Notes: a model not told the origin generated them from the sequence alone. A stretch of 64,000 nt of DNA from Cytophagales bacterium (GCA_022360015.1 JAKSDQ010000058.1:1-64000); one strand, 5' to 3'. Shown: positions 53,590 through 62,984, counted from the stretch's first letter. Translations and numbers: made by a program.

Positions 53590-54957
53590 ATGTTCACTAT
53601 CATAGATATTGAAACGACCGGCAGTAATTCAAAGTCGGATAAAATTACTGAAATCGCGATTTTCAAACACGATGGTAAAGCGGTTATCGAAGCATACTCA
53701 ACCTTAATTAATCCGGAAAGGCGTATACCCTTTTACATTACCGAACTGACCGGTATCGATGATACCATGGTAGCCGATGCTCCTAAATTCTACGAAGTAG
53801 CTAAAAAGATTGTAGCACTTACTAAAGACGCTGTGTTTGTGGCCCATAACGTGGGCTTTGATTACAATTTTATACGCTCAGAGTTCAAAAGCCTGGGATA
53901 TGACTTTAACCGGCCAAAGTTATGTACGGTCAAATTAAGCAGGCTTTTAATACCGGGAAAAACTTCCTATAGCCTGGGCAAGCTTTGCAAAGCATTGGGC
54001 ATCGAGATCAGCCACCGCCACCGGGCTGAGGGGGATGCAATGGCAACAGTAACACTCTTTGAGATGCTGCTTGCACGGGATCAGGGCAATATCATCTTCC
54101 ATGGCGGTAAACCAGGCTTGTTGCCATCACATCTGAATTCAAACCTGTCACCCGAGGTGATCAATGCCTTACCCACCAAAACCGGTGTGTATTATTTTTT
54201 CAATGAACACCATGAACTGATCTATGTCGGAAAAAGTAAAAATATAAAATCCAGGATCAGGGCGCATCTCAACAATTTCGATCATCTGAAAGCCATCGAA
54301 TTACGGAATGAAATCACCTTCATCGAATATGTGATTACCGGAAGCGAACTCATATCGATGTTACTTGAATCTGCGGAAATCAAACGCCACAAGCCCTATT
54401 TCAACCGAGCCCAGGTTAAATCCGGATTTAATTATGGTGTATTTTCCGATTTTCTGATCGACGGGTTTATCCACTTCAGAGCAGGTAAAATATCCGGTAA
54501 AAATCATCCGCTCGCTGTTTTCACCTCTCAAAATCAGGCCAAGGGATTTTTAAGCCGGGTCACCGAAGAATTCGACCTCTGCCCGAAATTTACCGGGCTG
54601 GACTATACAAGTGGCCCCTGCATGAGGCATTTAATGCAGCATTGCAATGGAAATTGCCACCAAAAAGGACAACAAGAAGATTATAATGCAAGGGCTATGG
54701 CAGTTATAAAATCCATGGCATACGACCACTTCAGTTTTTTCATCATTGACAAGGGCAGGGAAGAAAATGAGCGATCAGTTATAAAAATCGAAAAGGGCAA
54801 ATACATGGGATACGGCTATGTCAGTGACACTAAACTGCATGACAATATTGAAGTATTAAAAAAATGCATCAGCCCTGAAGAAGACAATCATGAAGTACAG
54901 CAAATCATTAAAGGCTTTCTCAAGCGAAATACTGTGGAAAGGGTCATTCCCTATTAA
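53590..54957 (+). CDS. DEDDh exonuclease/GIY-YIG fusion protein
   Basis: The product is 455 aa from ATG 53590 (a longer frame from 53512 would add a non-homologous leader). Residues 1-165 form a DnaQ-type exonuclease (IDIETTG, HNVGFDYNFI, HRAEGDAMAT). About 195-275 form a GIY-YIG nuclease domain as in UvrC (GVYYF, then IYVGKS and IKSRIRAHL). The C-terminal 180 residues include a Cys pair (CMRHLMQHCNGNC). This exonuclease-UvrC-like fusion is known in bacteria and may act in DNA repair or editing. Its stop overlaps the convergent small gene by 4 nt. Confidence 0.85.
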   Translation: MFTIIDIETTGSNSKSDKITEIAIFKHDGKAVIEAYSTLINPERRIPFYITELTGIDDTMVADAPKFYEVAKKIVALTKDAVFVAHNVGFDYNFIRSEFKSLGYDFNRPKLCTVKLSRLLIPGKTSYSLGKLCKALGIEISHRHRAEGDAMATVTLFEMLLARDQGNIIFHGGKPGLLPSHLNSNLSPEVINALPTKTGVYYFFNEHHELIYVGKSKNIKSRIRAHLNNFDHLKAIELRNEITFIEYVITGSELISMLLESAEIKRHKPYFNRAQVKSGFNYGVFSDFLIDGFIHFRAGKISGKNHPLAVFTSQNQAKGFLSRVTEEFDLCPKFTGLDYTSGPCMRHLMQHCNGNCHQKGQQEDYNARAMAVIKSMAYDHFSFFIIDKGREENERSVIKIEKGKYMGYGYVSDTKLHDNIEVLKKCISPEEDNHEVQQIIKGFLKRNTVERVIPY

Positions 54958-55172
54958 AATTTGCGAAACAGGTAGGCCACAACGGCAATCAACAAAATAA
55001 ACAAAAAGAGTTTTAATCCGAATACCGAACCCAACGCACTGAATAAGGAAAAGAAAACAGCAAAAATTCCTCCAACCACTGATCTTACAACAGAAAAAAC
55101 AATAGATAAAACAGGGATAAGGCAAAAGGCCAAAAAAATCACTGCTAAAATTCTGATAGAAGAAGAGGACAT
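54954..55172 (-). CDS. Small two-helix membrane protein
   Basis: The 72-aa product has two or three hydrophobic segments (ILAVIFLAFCLIPVLSIVFS and GLKLFLFILLIAVVAYLF) and ends RKF. It is not recognised. It runs convergently into the exonuclease gene with overlapping stop codons and diverges from the MATE gene. Coding status is plausible from composition and intact ends. Confidence 0.5.
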   Translation of the reverse strand: MSSSSIRILAVIFLAFCLIPVLSIVFSVVRSVVGGIFAVFFSLFSALGSVFGLKLFLFILLIAVVAYLFRKF

Positions 55173-55219
55173 TGTTAATTAAGATTTTATTTATTTAAAG
55201 ATAATAAAATATAGCAGCA

Positions 55220-56509
55220 TTGAATAAAGAAATCTTAAAATTAGCCATACCCAATATTGTAAGCAATTTATCGGTACCCCTGCTTAGCGTTGTGGATGTG
55301 GCGCTAATGGGTCATCTTGAATCAGCTCATTTTATCCTGGCCGTAGGCTTCGGCACCAGCTTATTCAACTTTCTTTATTGGGGCTTTGGGTTTTTACGAA
55401 TGGGTACTACAGGTATTACCGCGCAGGCATTTGGAAGCAGGGATTTTCAGGAAACTTCCCATATATTTTTTCGTGCCATGCTCATAGCCCTTGCCGCAGG
55501 TTTATTGCTTTTCCTGTTTCAGTCCTTTTTACTGCAAGTGGGTTTGGTTTTATTTGACACTACCCCGGAAGTTCGGCAATCACTGATACTATACTATCGT
55601 GTGCGCATCTACGCCGCGCCGGCCACCCTGAGTATGTATGTGATCATCGGTTGGTTTTTGGGAATGCAAAATGCCAAAATACCTATGGTGCTGACCATAG
55701 TCATCAACACAATCAACATATTGGGGAGTTTTTATTTTGTGGAACATGTTGGGATGAAAGCGGAAGGTGTAGCGCTTGGTACTGTGGTGGCACAATATTC
55801 GGGCCTTGTACTCGGTTGTTTTTTACTGTTTAGAAAACACCGGAAAATCATCACCTGCTTCAGGTGGAAATCAATTGCCGACCGGGAAGCCGTTAAATCC
55901 TTTTTGCTGATAAACACGGACATTATCATTCGAACGCTTTGCCTGATTTTCGCCCTGGCTTTTTTCAAAATTCAATCCGGAAACATCGGTGTTACTGTCG
56001 GTGCCGCCAACATTGTACTCCTGGAATTCTTCACCATTGCCGCTTACGGAATCGACGGATTCGCCTTTGCTGCCGAGTCGGTTACAGGAAAATATTTTGG
56101 TGCCCGGATGTACAAAAAACTAAAACTGGCCATTCGGTTTTGTTTCATCTGGGGGGTAGGTCTCGGTCTTATATTCACCGGTATTTTTTATGTTTTTGGC
56201 ACCCCGATTTTACAGATGATGACCGACCAGGAGCCCGTTTTTAAAATGGCAAAACAGTACCTCGCATGGATGGTTTTCTCTCCGGTGTTGATGGCTGTTC
56301 CTTTTATCTGGGATGGAGTATTTATCGGGTTAACTGCCTCCAGGGCCATGAGAAATTCCATGTTGATTGCCACCGTTATTTGCTTTCTTCCCGCCCAGTT
56401 TTTCCTGACCAAATATTATGATAATCATGGATTGTGGTTAGCCCTGATCATTTTCTTTTTAGCCAGGGGAATCAGCCAAACCATCATGGCAAAGTCGCTT
56501 TTAGACTAA
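55220..56509 (+). CDS. MATE-family efflux transporter (DinF-like)
   Basis: The 429-aa protein has 12 membrane segments and begins NKEILKLAIPNIVSNLSVPL, the standard MATE/DinF start, with VDVALMGHLESAHFILAVGFG and a second half starting near residue 235. It exports organic cations or drugs in exchange for Na+ or H+. The start is TTG 55220; no ATG is nearby and the homologous N-terminus begins exactly there. It is a single gene. Confidence 0.9.
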   Translation: MNKEILKLAIPNIVSNLSVPLLSVVDVALMGHLESAHFILAVGFGTSLFNFLYWGFGFLRMGTTGITAQAFGSRDFQETSHIFFRAMLIALAAGLLLFLFQSFLLQVGLVLFDTTPEVRQSLILYYRVRIYAAPATLSMYVIIGWFLGMQNAKIPMVLTIVINTINILGSFYFVEHVGMKAEGVALGTVVAQYSGLVLGCFLLFRKHRKIITCFRWKSIADREAVKSFLLINTDIIIRTLCLIFALAFFKIQSGNIGVTVGAANIVLLEFFTIAAYGIDGFAFAAESVTGKYFGARMYKKLKLAIRFCFIWGVGLGLIFTGIFYVFGTPILQMMTDQEPVFKMAKQYLAWMVFSPVLMAVPFIWDGVFIGLTASRAMRNSMLIATVICFLPAQFFLTKYYDNHGLWLALIIFFLARGISQTIMAKSLLD

Positions 56510-57074
56510 CTATTAAATTCCGCTTTTCGAACTTTATAAATTGATTTTTTACTTTATATTTTATAATATAAATATTTGATTATTAGCATTTTAAATATTT
56601 TTTATACAAAATATGTATATTTTATAAAAAACAACCCTCTGGCGGTTGCCCGATTTTGGTCAAACTCTCCCGTTTTGGGAATAAAAAAATGCCCTTCAGC
56701 AATGAAATGTGTGGATAAAAGACCTGAGCATCTTTTTAATTTCCGGTATTTCTTTTGGTAGGGATGCCGTAACCATATCCGGCAGTCTTACGGCAGTGAT
56801 GTCGTGCTAATTCAACCCGACAGTAAACCTCACCGGGATCACCTTCGAACGCTTAATTCCTGGCAAAAGCCGGTAACCGGAAAGGTATATGATTGCAGGG
56901 TTACGGGAGAGTGGGCAGCACTGCTCAAAACCCCTGCGGCAGAGCGGATTGCCACCTTGATCGGGGAATTGCCGCAAGCCCGGTTGACTAAAAAGTTTTT
57001 AATGAAAGCCTAAAAGCTTGCTTTACCGCCCAATATTTAACATCTTAACTTTTTGACCAAAGCAAAGATGATAA
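56510..57074. other. AT-rich gap with a possible short remnant
   Basis: From 56510 to 56640 the sequence is extremely AT-rich. A 69-codon frame from GTG 56804 to 57013 reads WQKPVTGKVYDCRVTGEWAA and AAERIATLIGELPQARLTKK, but it has no recognised family and no good start, so it may be a decayed gene. Nothing else is seen. Confidence 0.35.
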
Positions 57075-57800
57075 ATGAATATGAAACCGGTATTAAAAAA
57101 CCGTATGCCAGGCCAAGCTGTTATGGTATCGCTAATTTTAAGTTGTTTGTTTTATAATCACCGGTTGAAGGCGCAGGAGATTGGTGTTTCGGCCTCTTTT
57201 TTTATCCCTGAAAACGGCTATTTCTCAGCACCCATCAGCCCCATTTCATTAAGAGGCGTGGGAATTAATATGACCGATTATCTGTCATTGGAAACCGGAA
57301 TCACCCTGTACAGGATGAGCGGATTAAATGTGAAAGAACTGCCATTTGAAAGCAAAAAACCTCTGATTGGGCCGGCATTTACTGTCCTGGTTCCCTTGGA
57401 GCTGGTGCTCGAGTTTGGTGTAGAAAATCATGTTTTTCAAATCAAAGGTGGTGGATTTAGTTTTTTTAACTTCGACCAAAAGATCAATGAGGGAAACCTT
57501 GACCGTGCTTTGCTTGATTATACAGGTTGGGAAGTGTTGAATTCAAATTTTGATGCCGACAACAATATCGGTTTCGGTATTCATTTCGGTGCCGAATATA
57601 TTTTGTATATCAAAAATAATTTCGGAATCTCCATGGGTGGTTATTATTACCTGGGGCAGGCAGAGGTAAATCTTTCAGGAACGCTGACCGGCGGTAGCGG
57701 GAATTCGGGGATCGACACTATCAGCGAATCATTTCCCGGATCGGAAGTTGACTTCACCGGATTAGAAATTTCCCTGGGTATACTCTTTTCCACCAATTAA
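57075..57800 (+). CDS. Predicted outer-membrane beta-barrel/porin-like protein
   Basis: The 241-aa product has a signal peptide (residues 11-33, ending LKAQE). The mature part has alternating amphipathic strands (LSLETGITLYRM, PAFTVLVPLELVLEFGV, NFGISMGGYYYLGQAEV) and ends in LGILFSTN, a weak barrel C-terminus. It is of unknown family. The PqiA-like gene follows 68 nt later. Confidence 0.6.
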   Translation: MNMKPVLKNRMPGQAVMVSLILSCLFYNHRLKAQEIGVSASFFIPENGYFSAPISPISLRGVGINMTDYLSLETGITLYRMSGLNVKELPFESKKPLIGPAFTVLVPLELVLEFGVENHVFQIKGGGFSFFNFDQKINEGNLDRALLDYTGWEVLNSNFDADNNIGFGIHFGAEYILYIKNNFGISMGGYYYLGQAEVNLSGTLTGGSGNSGIDTISESFPGSEVDFTGLEISLGILFSTN

Positions 57801-57868
57801 CAGCCGATTTCTTTCTTTATTATGCTAAATATTATTTCTTTGATTTTTGTTTTGATTAATCGCTATAC

Positions 57869-58378
57869 ATGTCGGTAAGAAATAAAATCTCTTTTTTCCT
57901 GATCATCATCTCTTTAATTTGTTTGTACCCGGGGCTAACCAACCCTATTTTAACCCTTGAAATTGGTGCGGAGCTACCCCTCGTGGGAAAAATGACCTTT
58001 TACGAAAGAACCCAAAACATCGTAGAAACCATCGAGGCCCTGTTCAAGGAAGACAATGAAGTCGTCGCTGCACTCATCCTGTTCTTCAGCATTATTGTAC
58101 CACTGCTCAAAGCAATTATCTTATTGATTGTGTTGTTTTTCAAACAAATTAAAAGAAGATTGGACTTGTACCGTTTTGTTTACGCCATCGGCAAATGGTC
58201 CATGGCAGACGTATTTATCGTAGGCGTTTTTTTGGCCTATCTGGCTACCAAATCCAATGAGGGGATTCACGCCCAACTGGAGAACGGGTTTTACTATTTT
58301 ACGGCTTATTGCATAATTTCCCTGGCGTCTATACAGGTCATGAGCCTTGAAGACCACGCTGCTGGTGTACGTCGTTAA
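57869..58378 (+). CDS. PqiA-like membrane protein
   Basis: The 169-aa protein has four membrane helices. The segments FFLIIISLICLYPGLTNPILTL (positions 8-29), KAIILLIVLFF and YAIGKWSMADVFIVGVFLAY are the signature of paraquat-inducible protein A. PqiA proteins act with MCE proteins (PqiB) in envelope lipid transport; no PqiB is adjacent. It may belong with the preceding barrel gene. It is half the length of classical PqiA, the single-domain form seen in other bacteria. Confidence 0.82.
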   Translation: MSVRNKISFFLIIISLICLYPGLTNPILTLEIGAELPLVGKMTFYERTQNIVETIEALFKEDNEVVAALILFFSIIVPLLKAIILLIVLFFKQIKRRLDLYRFVYAIGKWSMADVFIVGVFLAYLATKSNEGIHAQLENGFYYFTAYCIISLASIQVMSLEDHAAGVRR

Positions 58379-58436
58379 AGGTATCGAAATTTTGAAGGGG
58401 TCTCATTTAACCGGATAAAGTAGTAAAAGGCAAAAA

Positions 58437-58514
58437 CCTCTGTGCCTCTTTGTGATCTTTGTGCCTCCGTGGTGAAAAATGATTAACCACCAAGACACAA
58501 AGAGGCACAAAGAA
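58437..58514. repeat. Palindromic dispersed element (TTTGTG/CACAAAG type)
   Basis: The element folds as nested arms: GTGCCT, CTTTGTG and GTGGT on the left pair with ACCAC, CACAAAG and AGGCAC on the right, around a short AT loop. The core CACCAAGACACAAAG recurs at 25996-26010. It resembles REP-like non-coding repeats. Confidence 0.6.
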
Positions 58515-58590
58515 TTTGGGCGAAAACGTTGCGCGTGTGGCGCCTGTGCTTCCGGTAGTGTTAACCGGCACAGTGTGTTTTGTAGTGTGA

Positions 58591-59112
58591 TTACTTTACA
58601 AATTTGGTGATCTCAGGGCTGAAATAGTTGATACCTTTCAGTATTTTATGGTCAGCCGCCCTGTAGATAACGTATTTTCCATTTACTTTTTCCAGAAGGG
58701 TTTTTACGCCTTGTTGTTCATATTTGTCGACAGAAGCCAATCCGTCTTCTTCGTTGACACAGGCCTTACTCATATTGGACCGGTGAACTTCATCAAAGGC
58801 CTCGTCAAACATATCCTGAAGGCCATATTCCAAGGTGGATCCATTCAGCACCACTTGCAGGTCGCATAGTGCGTCAAGTGCCTGGGCGGTATCTTTTACT
58901 TCTGCCTTTTCTTCAAAAGCGGCTACTTTGTTTTTCATCATTTCGTTAAAAATCCCGGCTGCACCCGAAGCCTCGGCTAACTCACTTAATTCTTCAAGGA
59001 TAAGTGCCAACCTGAGCCTGACCCGGCTTTCATCAGGGATTTGTGGGGTGTCAAGCACCGGGGCACCGAAGGTTTTATGAAATTCACTTACACTTTCCAG
59101 GGTTTTATTCAT
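58591..59112 (-). CDS. MazG-like NTP pyrophosphohydrolase-family protein
   Basis: The 173-aa all-alpha NTP pyrophosphohydrolase has an EExxE-type metal site LALILEELSELAEA and the partner ALCDLQVVLNG (Asp). A C-terminal extension with VNGKYVIYRAADHKILKG is present. It probably hydrolyses aberrant or excess nucleoside triphosphates (house-cleaning). The family is sometimes annotated as phosphoribosyl-ATP pyrophosphohydrolase-like. It is monocistronic. Confidence 0.82.
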   Translation of the reverse strand: MNKTLESVSEFHKTFGAPVLDTPQIPDESRVRLRLALILEELSELAEASGAAGIFNEMMKNKVAAFEEKAEVKDTAQALDALCDLQVVLNGSTLEYGLQDMFDEAFDEVHRSNMSKACVNEEDGLASVDKYEQQGVKTLLEKVNGKYVIYRAADHKILKGINYFSPEITKFVK

Positions 59113-59175
59113 TTTTATCAGCAGTTTTTATGGTAAAATAGATGGTTGCATAAAGGCAACTTTTCATTCCGGACT

Positions 59176-59183
59176 CAAAACTA
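59176..59183 (-). promoter_or_regulatory. Candidate -7 element of the MazG-like gene
   Basis: TAGTTTTG on the minus strand fits TAnnTTTG and lies 63 nt before the ATG. A T-rich but non-consensus stretch occupies the -33 position. Confidence 0.4.
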
Positions 59184-59276
59184 ACAAAGCTATTTTAATA
59201 TTAAAAAAGGCATCCTACCAAATTGGCTTGGGAAAACAATTCCTCTTTGGATCAACTTTGGAAATGAGTGCGTAAT

Positions 59277-59296
59277 TGTGGATAAGTTGTGGATAA
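59277..59296 (+). promoter_or_regulatory. Tandem DnaA-box-like nonamers
   Basis: TGTGGATAA occurs at 59277-59285 and 59288-59296, 11 bp apart in the same orientation. A partial GGGGATAAA copy follows at about 59310. Confidence 0.5.
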
Positions 59297-59490
59297 ACAT
59301 GCCAATTACGGGGATAAACCTGTGATTTCTATGTGATTCAGGGGTTTTTGGTTGTGGGAAAATTGTGCAAAACAAATGGCTAAAAAATTGGGATTCAAGT
59401 CTTTTCGAATCTACCTTTAAAAGGCAAATGAAAGATATAAGATCCTGATTTTAAAAGAACTATTCCGAAAGGAAAATGATTTTAAAGTCT

Positions 59491-59634
59491 ATATCTGTCA
59501 AAAGTTTGAGCACTGCTTAGGTTTTACTTAAGTGGCAGATGAAAATCTATTATCGGACCTTTGTAACCTTATAAAATCACGGTTCTATAAGGTTAGGCGG
59601 GAAGTTTTCGGCTAGAAAATTTCCCGCTTTTTTA
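59491..59634 (+). ncRNA. Candidate structured small RNA with intrinsic terminator
   Basis: ATCTG/CAGAT closes a first hairpin that contains CACT/AGTG (59493-59540). AACCTTATA/TATAAGGTT forms a second (59565-59594). GCGGGAA and TTTTC pair with GAAAA and TTCCCGC to form a third, followed by TTTTTT (59597-59634). No gene precedes it on this strand, so an independent RNA of about 140 nt is likely. Size and layout leave 6S-like or other Bacteroidota RNAs open. Confidence 0.55.
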
Positions 59635-59833
59635 TATCCGGTTTGAAAGGAATGTCTACAATATTGCATAATAAATTATCACTTCACTTAAAATTCAAAA
59701 TATTTTTTGCCATATTCGAAATTATTTTTGACAAACATTAAACCAATATTCACGCAAGATCCTGAATGATTTATCATCTGGCCCCATCCAAAATCCGATT
59801 AAATTATTTTTTAACTAAATTAAACTCAAAAAT

Positions 59834-61213
59834 ATGGCACAAAGAGGTGGTTTTTCCAACCGGTTAGGATTTGTTTTGGCAGCGGCAGGGTCAGCAGTGG
59901 GACTAGGAAATATATGGAAGTTTCCGTTTGAAGTCGGCCAGGGCGGTGGCGCTGCCTTTGTGGCCATGTATCTTCTGTTTTGTTTTATTCTGGCATTTCC
60001 GGTCATGGTAACGGAGATTGCCATTGGTCGCAAGACACAATTGAATCCAGCAGGCGCCTACACCGCTTTGGGGTATAGAAAATGGAGGGGATTAGGTGTA
60101 TTAGGCATTCTTTGCGGAACCCTGATCCTTTCTTACTACAACGTTGTCGCCGGTTGGGCATTTGGATATTTTGTGGAAATGATCCTTGGGAACTTCGACA
60201 TCGGCACCCGCTTCGGTGAATTCACAAGGGATATCACCACCGTGGGTGGCTACGCAATTGTTTTTATGCTATTCACCATTTTTATAGTCTCCAGGGGGGT
60301 ATCCGGTGGTATTGAGAAAGCTGCAAAGATTCTTATGCCGACGCTCATCGCCATGATTATAGGGTTAGTCATTTACGCCATGACACTTCCCAATGCGATG
60401 AAGGGTATAGAGTTTTATCTGGTACCCGATTTTTCCGAAATTAATCTAAAAACCATTCGAAGTGCCCTTGGGCAAGCCTTCTTCTCGCTGTCACTTGGCA
60501 TGGGTGCCATTATCACCTACGGAAGTTATGTAGACAAAAACGAAAACATCGTCGCCTCTGCGGCTTTGATAACACTGGCAGATGTCGGCATTGCATTTCT
60601 GGCAGGCCTTATGTTGTTTCCTTTTGTATTCTCTCAGGGGCTTGACACCAACGGTGGGGCAGGTCTCATATTCATCACCCTGCCGGGGGTATTCGAAAGC
60701 CTCGGCGGCCATCTCGGAGTGATCATTGGCGGAGCCTTTTTCCTGTTATTATCTTTTGCAGCACTCACAAGTACAGTCTCTTTATTAGAGGTGCCGGTAT
60801 CTTATGCCGTTGATGAACATAGGGTAGAAAGGAAAAAAGCTGTTTTGCTAGTGGCTGTTATTGTATTTATCATTGGTATCCCCTCATTGATGGCAAATGG
60901 CTATTCGAAAATACTCACTAATTTTATCACCTATATAGGTGCCGAATCGCCCACAGATTTTATGACATTTGTCGGTCATATAGCCAATGATACATTTTTA
61001 CCGGTAGGAGGAATTTTGATTACGATGTTTGCCGCTTACGTGTGGAAAAAAGAAAATCTCAACAGAGAGCTGGAAGCTGGTTATCCAAATTTCAAAGGGA
61101 GTTTTGCAGAAAAATATGTTGACCTCGGCATCCGGATAATTTGTCCGCTCGTCTTGAGTATTCTGGTGATAATGAGCGTTTTAGAAACATTTTTTGGTGT
61201 AGAATTATTTTAA
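59834..61213 (+). CDS. Sodium-dependent transporter (NSS/SNF family)
   Basis: The 459-aa protein has 11 or 12 membrane segments and begins MAQRGGFSNRLGFVLAAAG, then AVGLGNIWKFPFEVGQGGG, the Na+ and substrate site of the LeuT fold. Later GQAFFSLSLGMGAIITYGSY (helix 6 region) and SFAALTSTVSLLEVPVSY fit. It takes up amino acids or related solutes with Na+. The substrate is unknown. It is a single gene ended by a good terminator. Confidence 0.92.
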   Translation: MAQRGGFSNRLGFVLAAAGSAVGLGNIWKFPFEVGQGGGAAFVAMYLLFCFILAFPVMVTEIAIGRKTQLNPAGAYTALGYRKWRGLGVLGILCGTLILSYYNVVAGWAFGYFVEMILGNFDIGTRFGEFTRDITTVGGYAIVFMLFTIFIVSRGVSGGIEKAAKILMPTLIAMIIGLVIYAMTLPNAMKGIEFYLVPDFSEINLKTIRSALGQAFFSLSLGMGAIITYGSYVDKNENIVASAALITLADVGIAFLAGLMLFPFVFSQGLDTNGGAGLIFITLPGVFESLGGHLGVIIGGAFFLLLSFAALTSTVSLLEVPVSYAVDEHRVERKKAVLLVAVIVFIIGIPSLMANGYSKILTNFITYIGAESPTDFMTFVGHIANDTFLPVGGILITMFAAYVWKKENLNRELEAGYPNFKGSFAEKYVDLGIRIICPLVLSILVIMSVLETFFGVELF

Positions 61214-61222
61214 ACATACTAT

Positions 61223-61262
61223 GAAGTTATTGAAGGGTTATCCCGTTTGATAACTTCTTTTT
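61223..61262 (+). terminator. Terminator of the NSS transporter gene
   Basis: GAAGTTAT pairs with ATAACTTC around a loop with an inner GGG/CCC, followed by TTTTT. Confidence 0.75.
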
Positions 61263-61370
61263 AAGCTTTTTGGATTAAAAGCTTACATAAACAATTAAAT
61301 CGGGTAAGAATAACTGGCATCTTGTGCGTTTAGCATTAAATTGCCTCCTATTTCAACAACCATCTGTAAC

Positions 61371-62522
61371 ATGGCAAATAAATACTTGTATCCGGGCATA
61401 CTGCTGACTTTCATATTATTGTCTACAGGTTGTTCCTCAGGCAAAAAATCGTTGCAAAGGGGAAATTACTATGACGCGGTCATGAAGGCTGTCAACAGGC
61501 TCAGAAGTAAACCCAACCAAAAAAAGGCCCGGGAGACGCTGAGAAGTGGTTATCCCCTGTCGGTGGCGTGGTTTCTGGATCAGTCAAAAAATCTAATCGC
61601 CTCCAATGATCCCAAAAAATGGAGAAACGTGGTTTACAATTATGAAAAGATTAACCAAATGTATGAGGCCATCCGCAAATCTCCCGGGGCATTAAATATC
61701 ATTCCCAATCCAAAAAGCTATTACAGTGAATTGGTTGAGTCAAAAAACAAAGCGGCAGAGGAAAGTTATACTTCAGGATTACTGGCATTAAACAGCAACA
61801 CGCGGGAAGGGGCCAAGCAGGCCTACTTTGATTTTATGGAAGCTGACCGGTTTGTACCGGGATTTAAAGACACCCGCGATAAAATTGATGAGGCGAAATA
61901 TTACGCTACGCTGAAAGTGGTGGTCAACCAGATACCTGTACCATCGCTTCGTTATAAGGTCACAGCAGACTTTTTCCAGGAAAAAGTGCAAGAGTTCCTC
62001 AGCTCCTACAACACCAATGAATTTGTAAGGTATTATTCACCCCGGGAGGCTCAGGTAGAAAATCTGGAGCACCCGGATCAGTTGATGAAAATCCAATTTC
62101 AGGATTTCCTGGTTGGACAAACACATGTAAAGGAAACGGTCGAAAACCTGGTAAAGGAAAATGTAAAGGTAGGAGAACTAAAAATTGAAAAAGACAGTGT
62201 CGTGGATGTATTTGGCGAAGTCAAGGCCAAACTGACCACCTTTCGCAAACAAGTAATTTCTTCAGGGGTATTGAACATGCTGGTGGTAGACGCCCATAGT
62301 CAAAAAGTATTGTTTAGCGAAAACTTTGCCAGCGAATTTGTATGGTATACCGAATGGGGTTATTTTAACGGTGATGAACGGGCCCTTGATAAAGAACAAC
62401 TGGCCATTTGTAAAAAAAGGGAAATCCCTCCGCCCCCGCCCCAGGAATTATTTATTGCCTTTACAGACCCGATTTATAATCAATTGACACAGAGGATACG
62501 GGGATTCTACAGCAGGTATTAA
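61371..62522 (+). CDS. Helical lipoprotein, unknown
   Basis: The product is 383 aa from ATG 61371 (ten codons shorter than the longest frame). The signal ends in LSTGC (lipobox Cys21). The mature part opens with GNYYDAVMKAVNRLRSKPNQKKA, a TPR-like solenoid start, and continues alpha-helical to about residue 190. A beta-rich part follows (VENLVKENVKVGELKIEKDS, VVDVFGEVKAKL). It is not recognised. It probably attaches to the outer or inner membrane and works with other envelope factors. It is followed by a terminator. Confidence 0.6.
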   Translation: MANKYLYPGILLTFILLSTGCSSGKKSLQRGNYYDAVMKAVNRLRSKPNQKKARETLRSGYPLSVAWFLDQSKNLIASNDPKKWRNVVYNYEKINQMYEAIRKSPGALNIIPNPKSYYSELVESKNKAAEESYTSGLLALNSNTREGAKQAYFDFMEADRFVPGFKDTRDKIDEAKYYATLKVVVNQIPVPSLRYKVTADFFQEKVQEFLSSYNTNEFVRYYSPREAQVENLEHPDQLMKIQFQDFLVGQTHVKETVENLVKENVKVGELKIEKDSVVDVFGEVKAKLTTFRKQVISSGVLNMLVVDAHSQKVLFSENFASEFVWYTEWGYFNGDERALDKEQLAICKKREIPPPPPQELFIAFTDPIYNQLTQRIRGFYSRY

Positions 62523-62560
62523 AAGTTTCTCTTCAAAATATGAACTAATTGATTAAATTT

Positions 62561-62587
62561 ACAGCCAATAGTTTGGCTGTATTTTTA
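62561..62587 (+). terminator. Terminator between lipoprotein and DUF3127 genes
   Basis: ACAGCCAA-TAGT-TTGGCTGT followed by ATTTTT. Confidence 0.7.
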
Positions 62588-62597
62588 ATTTAATATT

Positions 62598-62984
62598 ATG
62601 GACATCAAAGGCAAAATACTGGAAATATATGATACGCAGGACGTTACGAATACCTTTCGCAAAAGGGAATTTATCCTGGAATATGCGGAGAATCCTCAAT
62701 ATCCTGAGTTTTTAAAATTCGAACTCATTCAGGAAAAATGCGACCTGCTGAACAGTTTCAATGTCGGGCAGGAGGTTAATGTATTCTTTAATCTGAAAGG
62801 AAGAAAGTGGACTGACCCGAAAGGGGAAATTAAATATTTTAACAGCCTGCAGGCCTGGCGGTTACAGCCTGGAGATGATGGTCAGGACGGTGTCGCCTCA
62901 CAACATACAACCTCAATGGACTCCATTTCAGAGCCTGAATGGATGCAGGAAGATGAGGGGGACAATGAAAAACTACCATTTTAA
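62598..62984 (+). CDS. DUF3127 (OB-fold-like) protein
   Basis: The 128-aa protein is cytosolic. It begins MDIKGKILEIYDTQDVTNTF and continues RKREFILEYAENPQYPEFLKF; FNLKGRKWTDPKGEIKYFN is the family hallmark. The C-terminal 30 residues are acidic and end ...MQEDEGDNEKLPF, like the disordered acidic tips of ssDNA-binding proteins. The family is small, largely Bacteroidota, and probably binds single-stranded DNA. It is followed by the cyclophilin gene after 25 nt. Confidence 0.88.
   Translation: MDIKGKILEIYDTQDVTNTFRKREFILEYAENPQYPEFLKFELIQEKCDLLNSFNVGQEVNVFFNLKGRKWTDPKGEIKYFNSLQAWRLQPGDDGQDGVASQHTTSMDSISEPEWMQEDEGDNEKLPF

Larger units (their letters stand above)
59113..59833. other. Gene-free stretch with DnaA-like boxes and a structured RNA candidate
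   Basis: This 721-bp stretch holds no gene. It contains two TGTGGATAA nonamers (59277-59296), three successive hairpins ending in a terminator (59491-59634) and an AT-rich tail before the NSS transporter. Confidence 0.6.
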
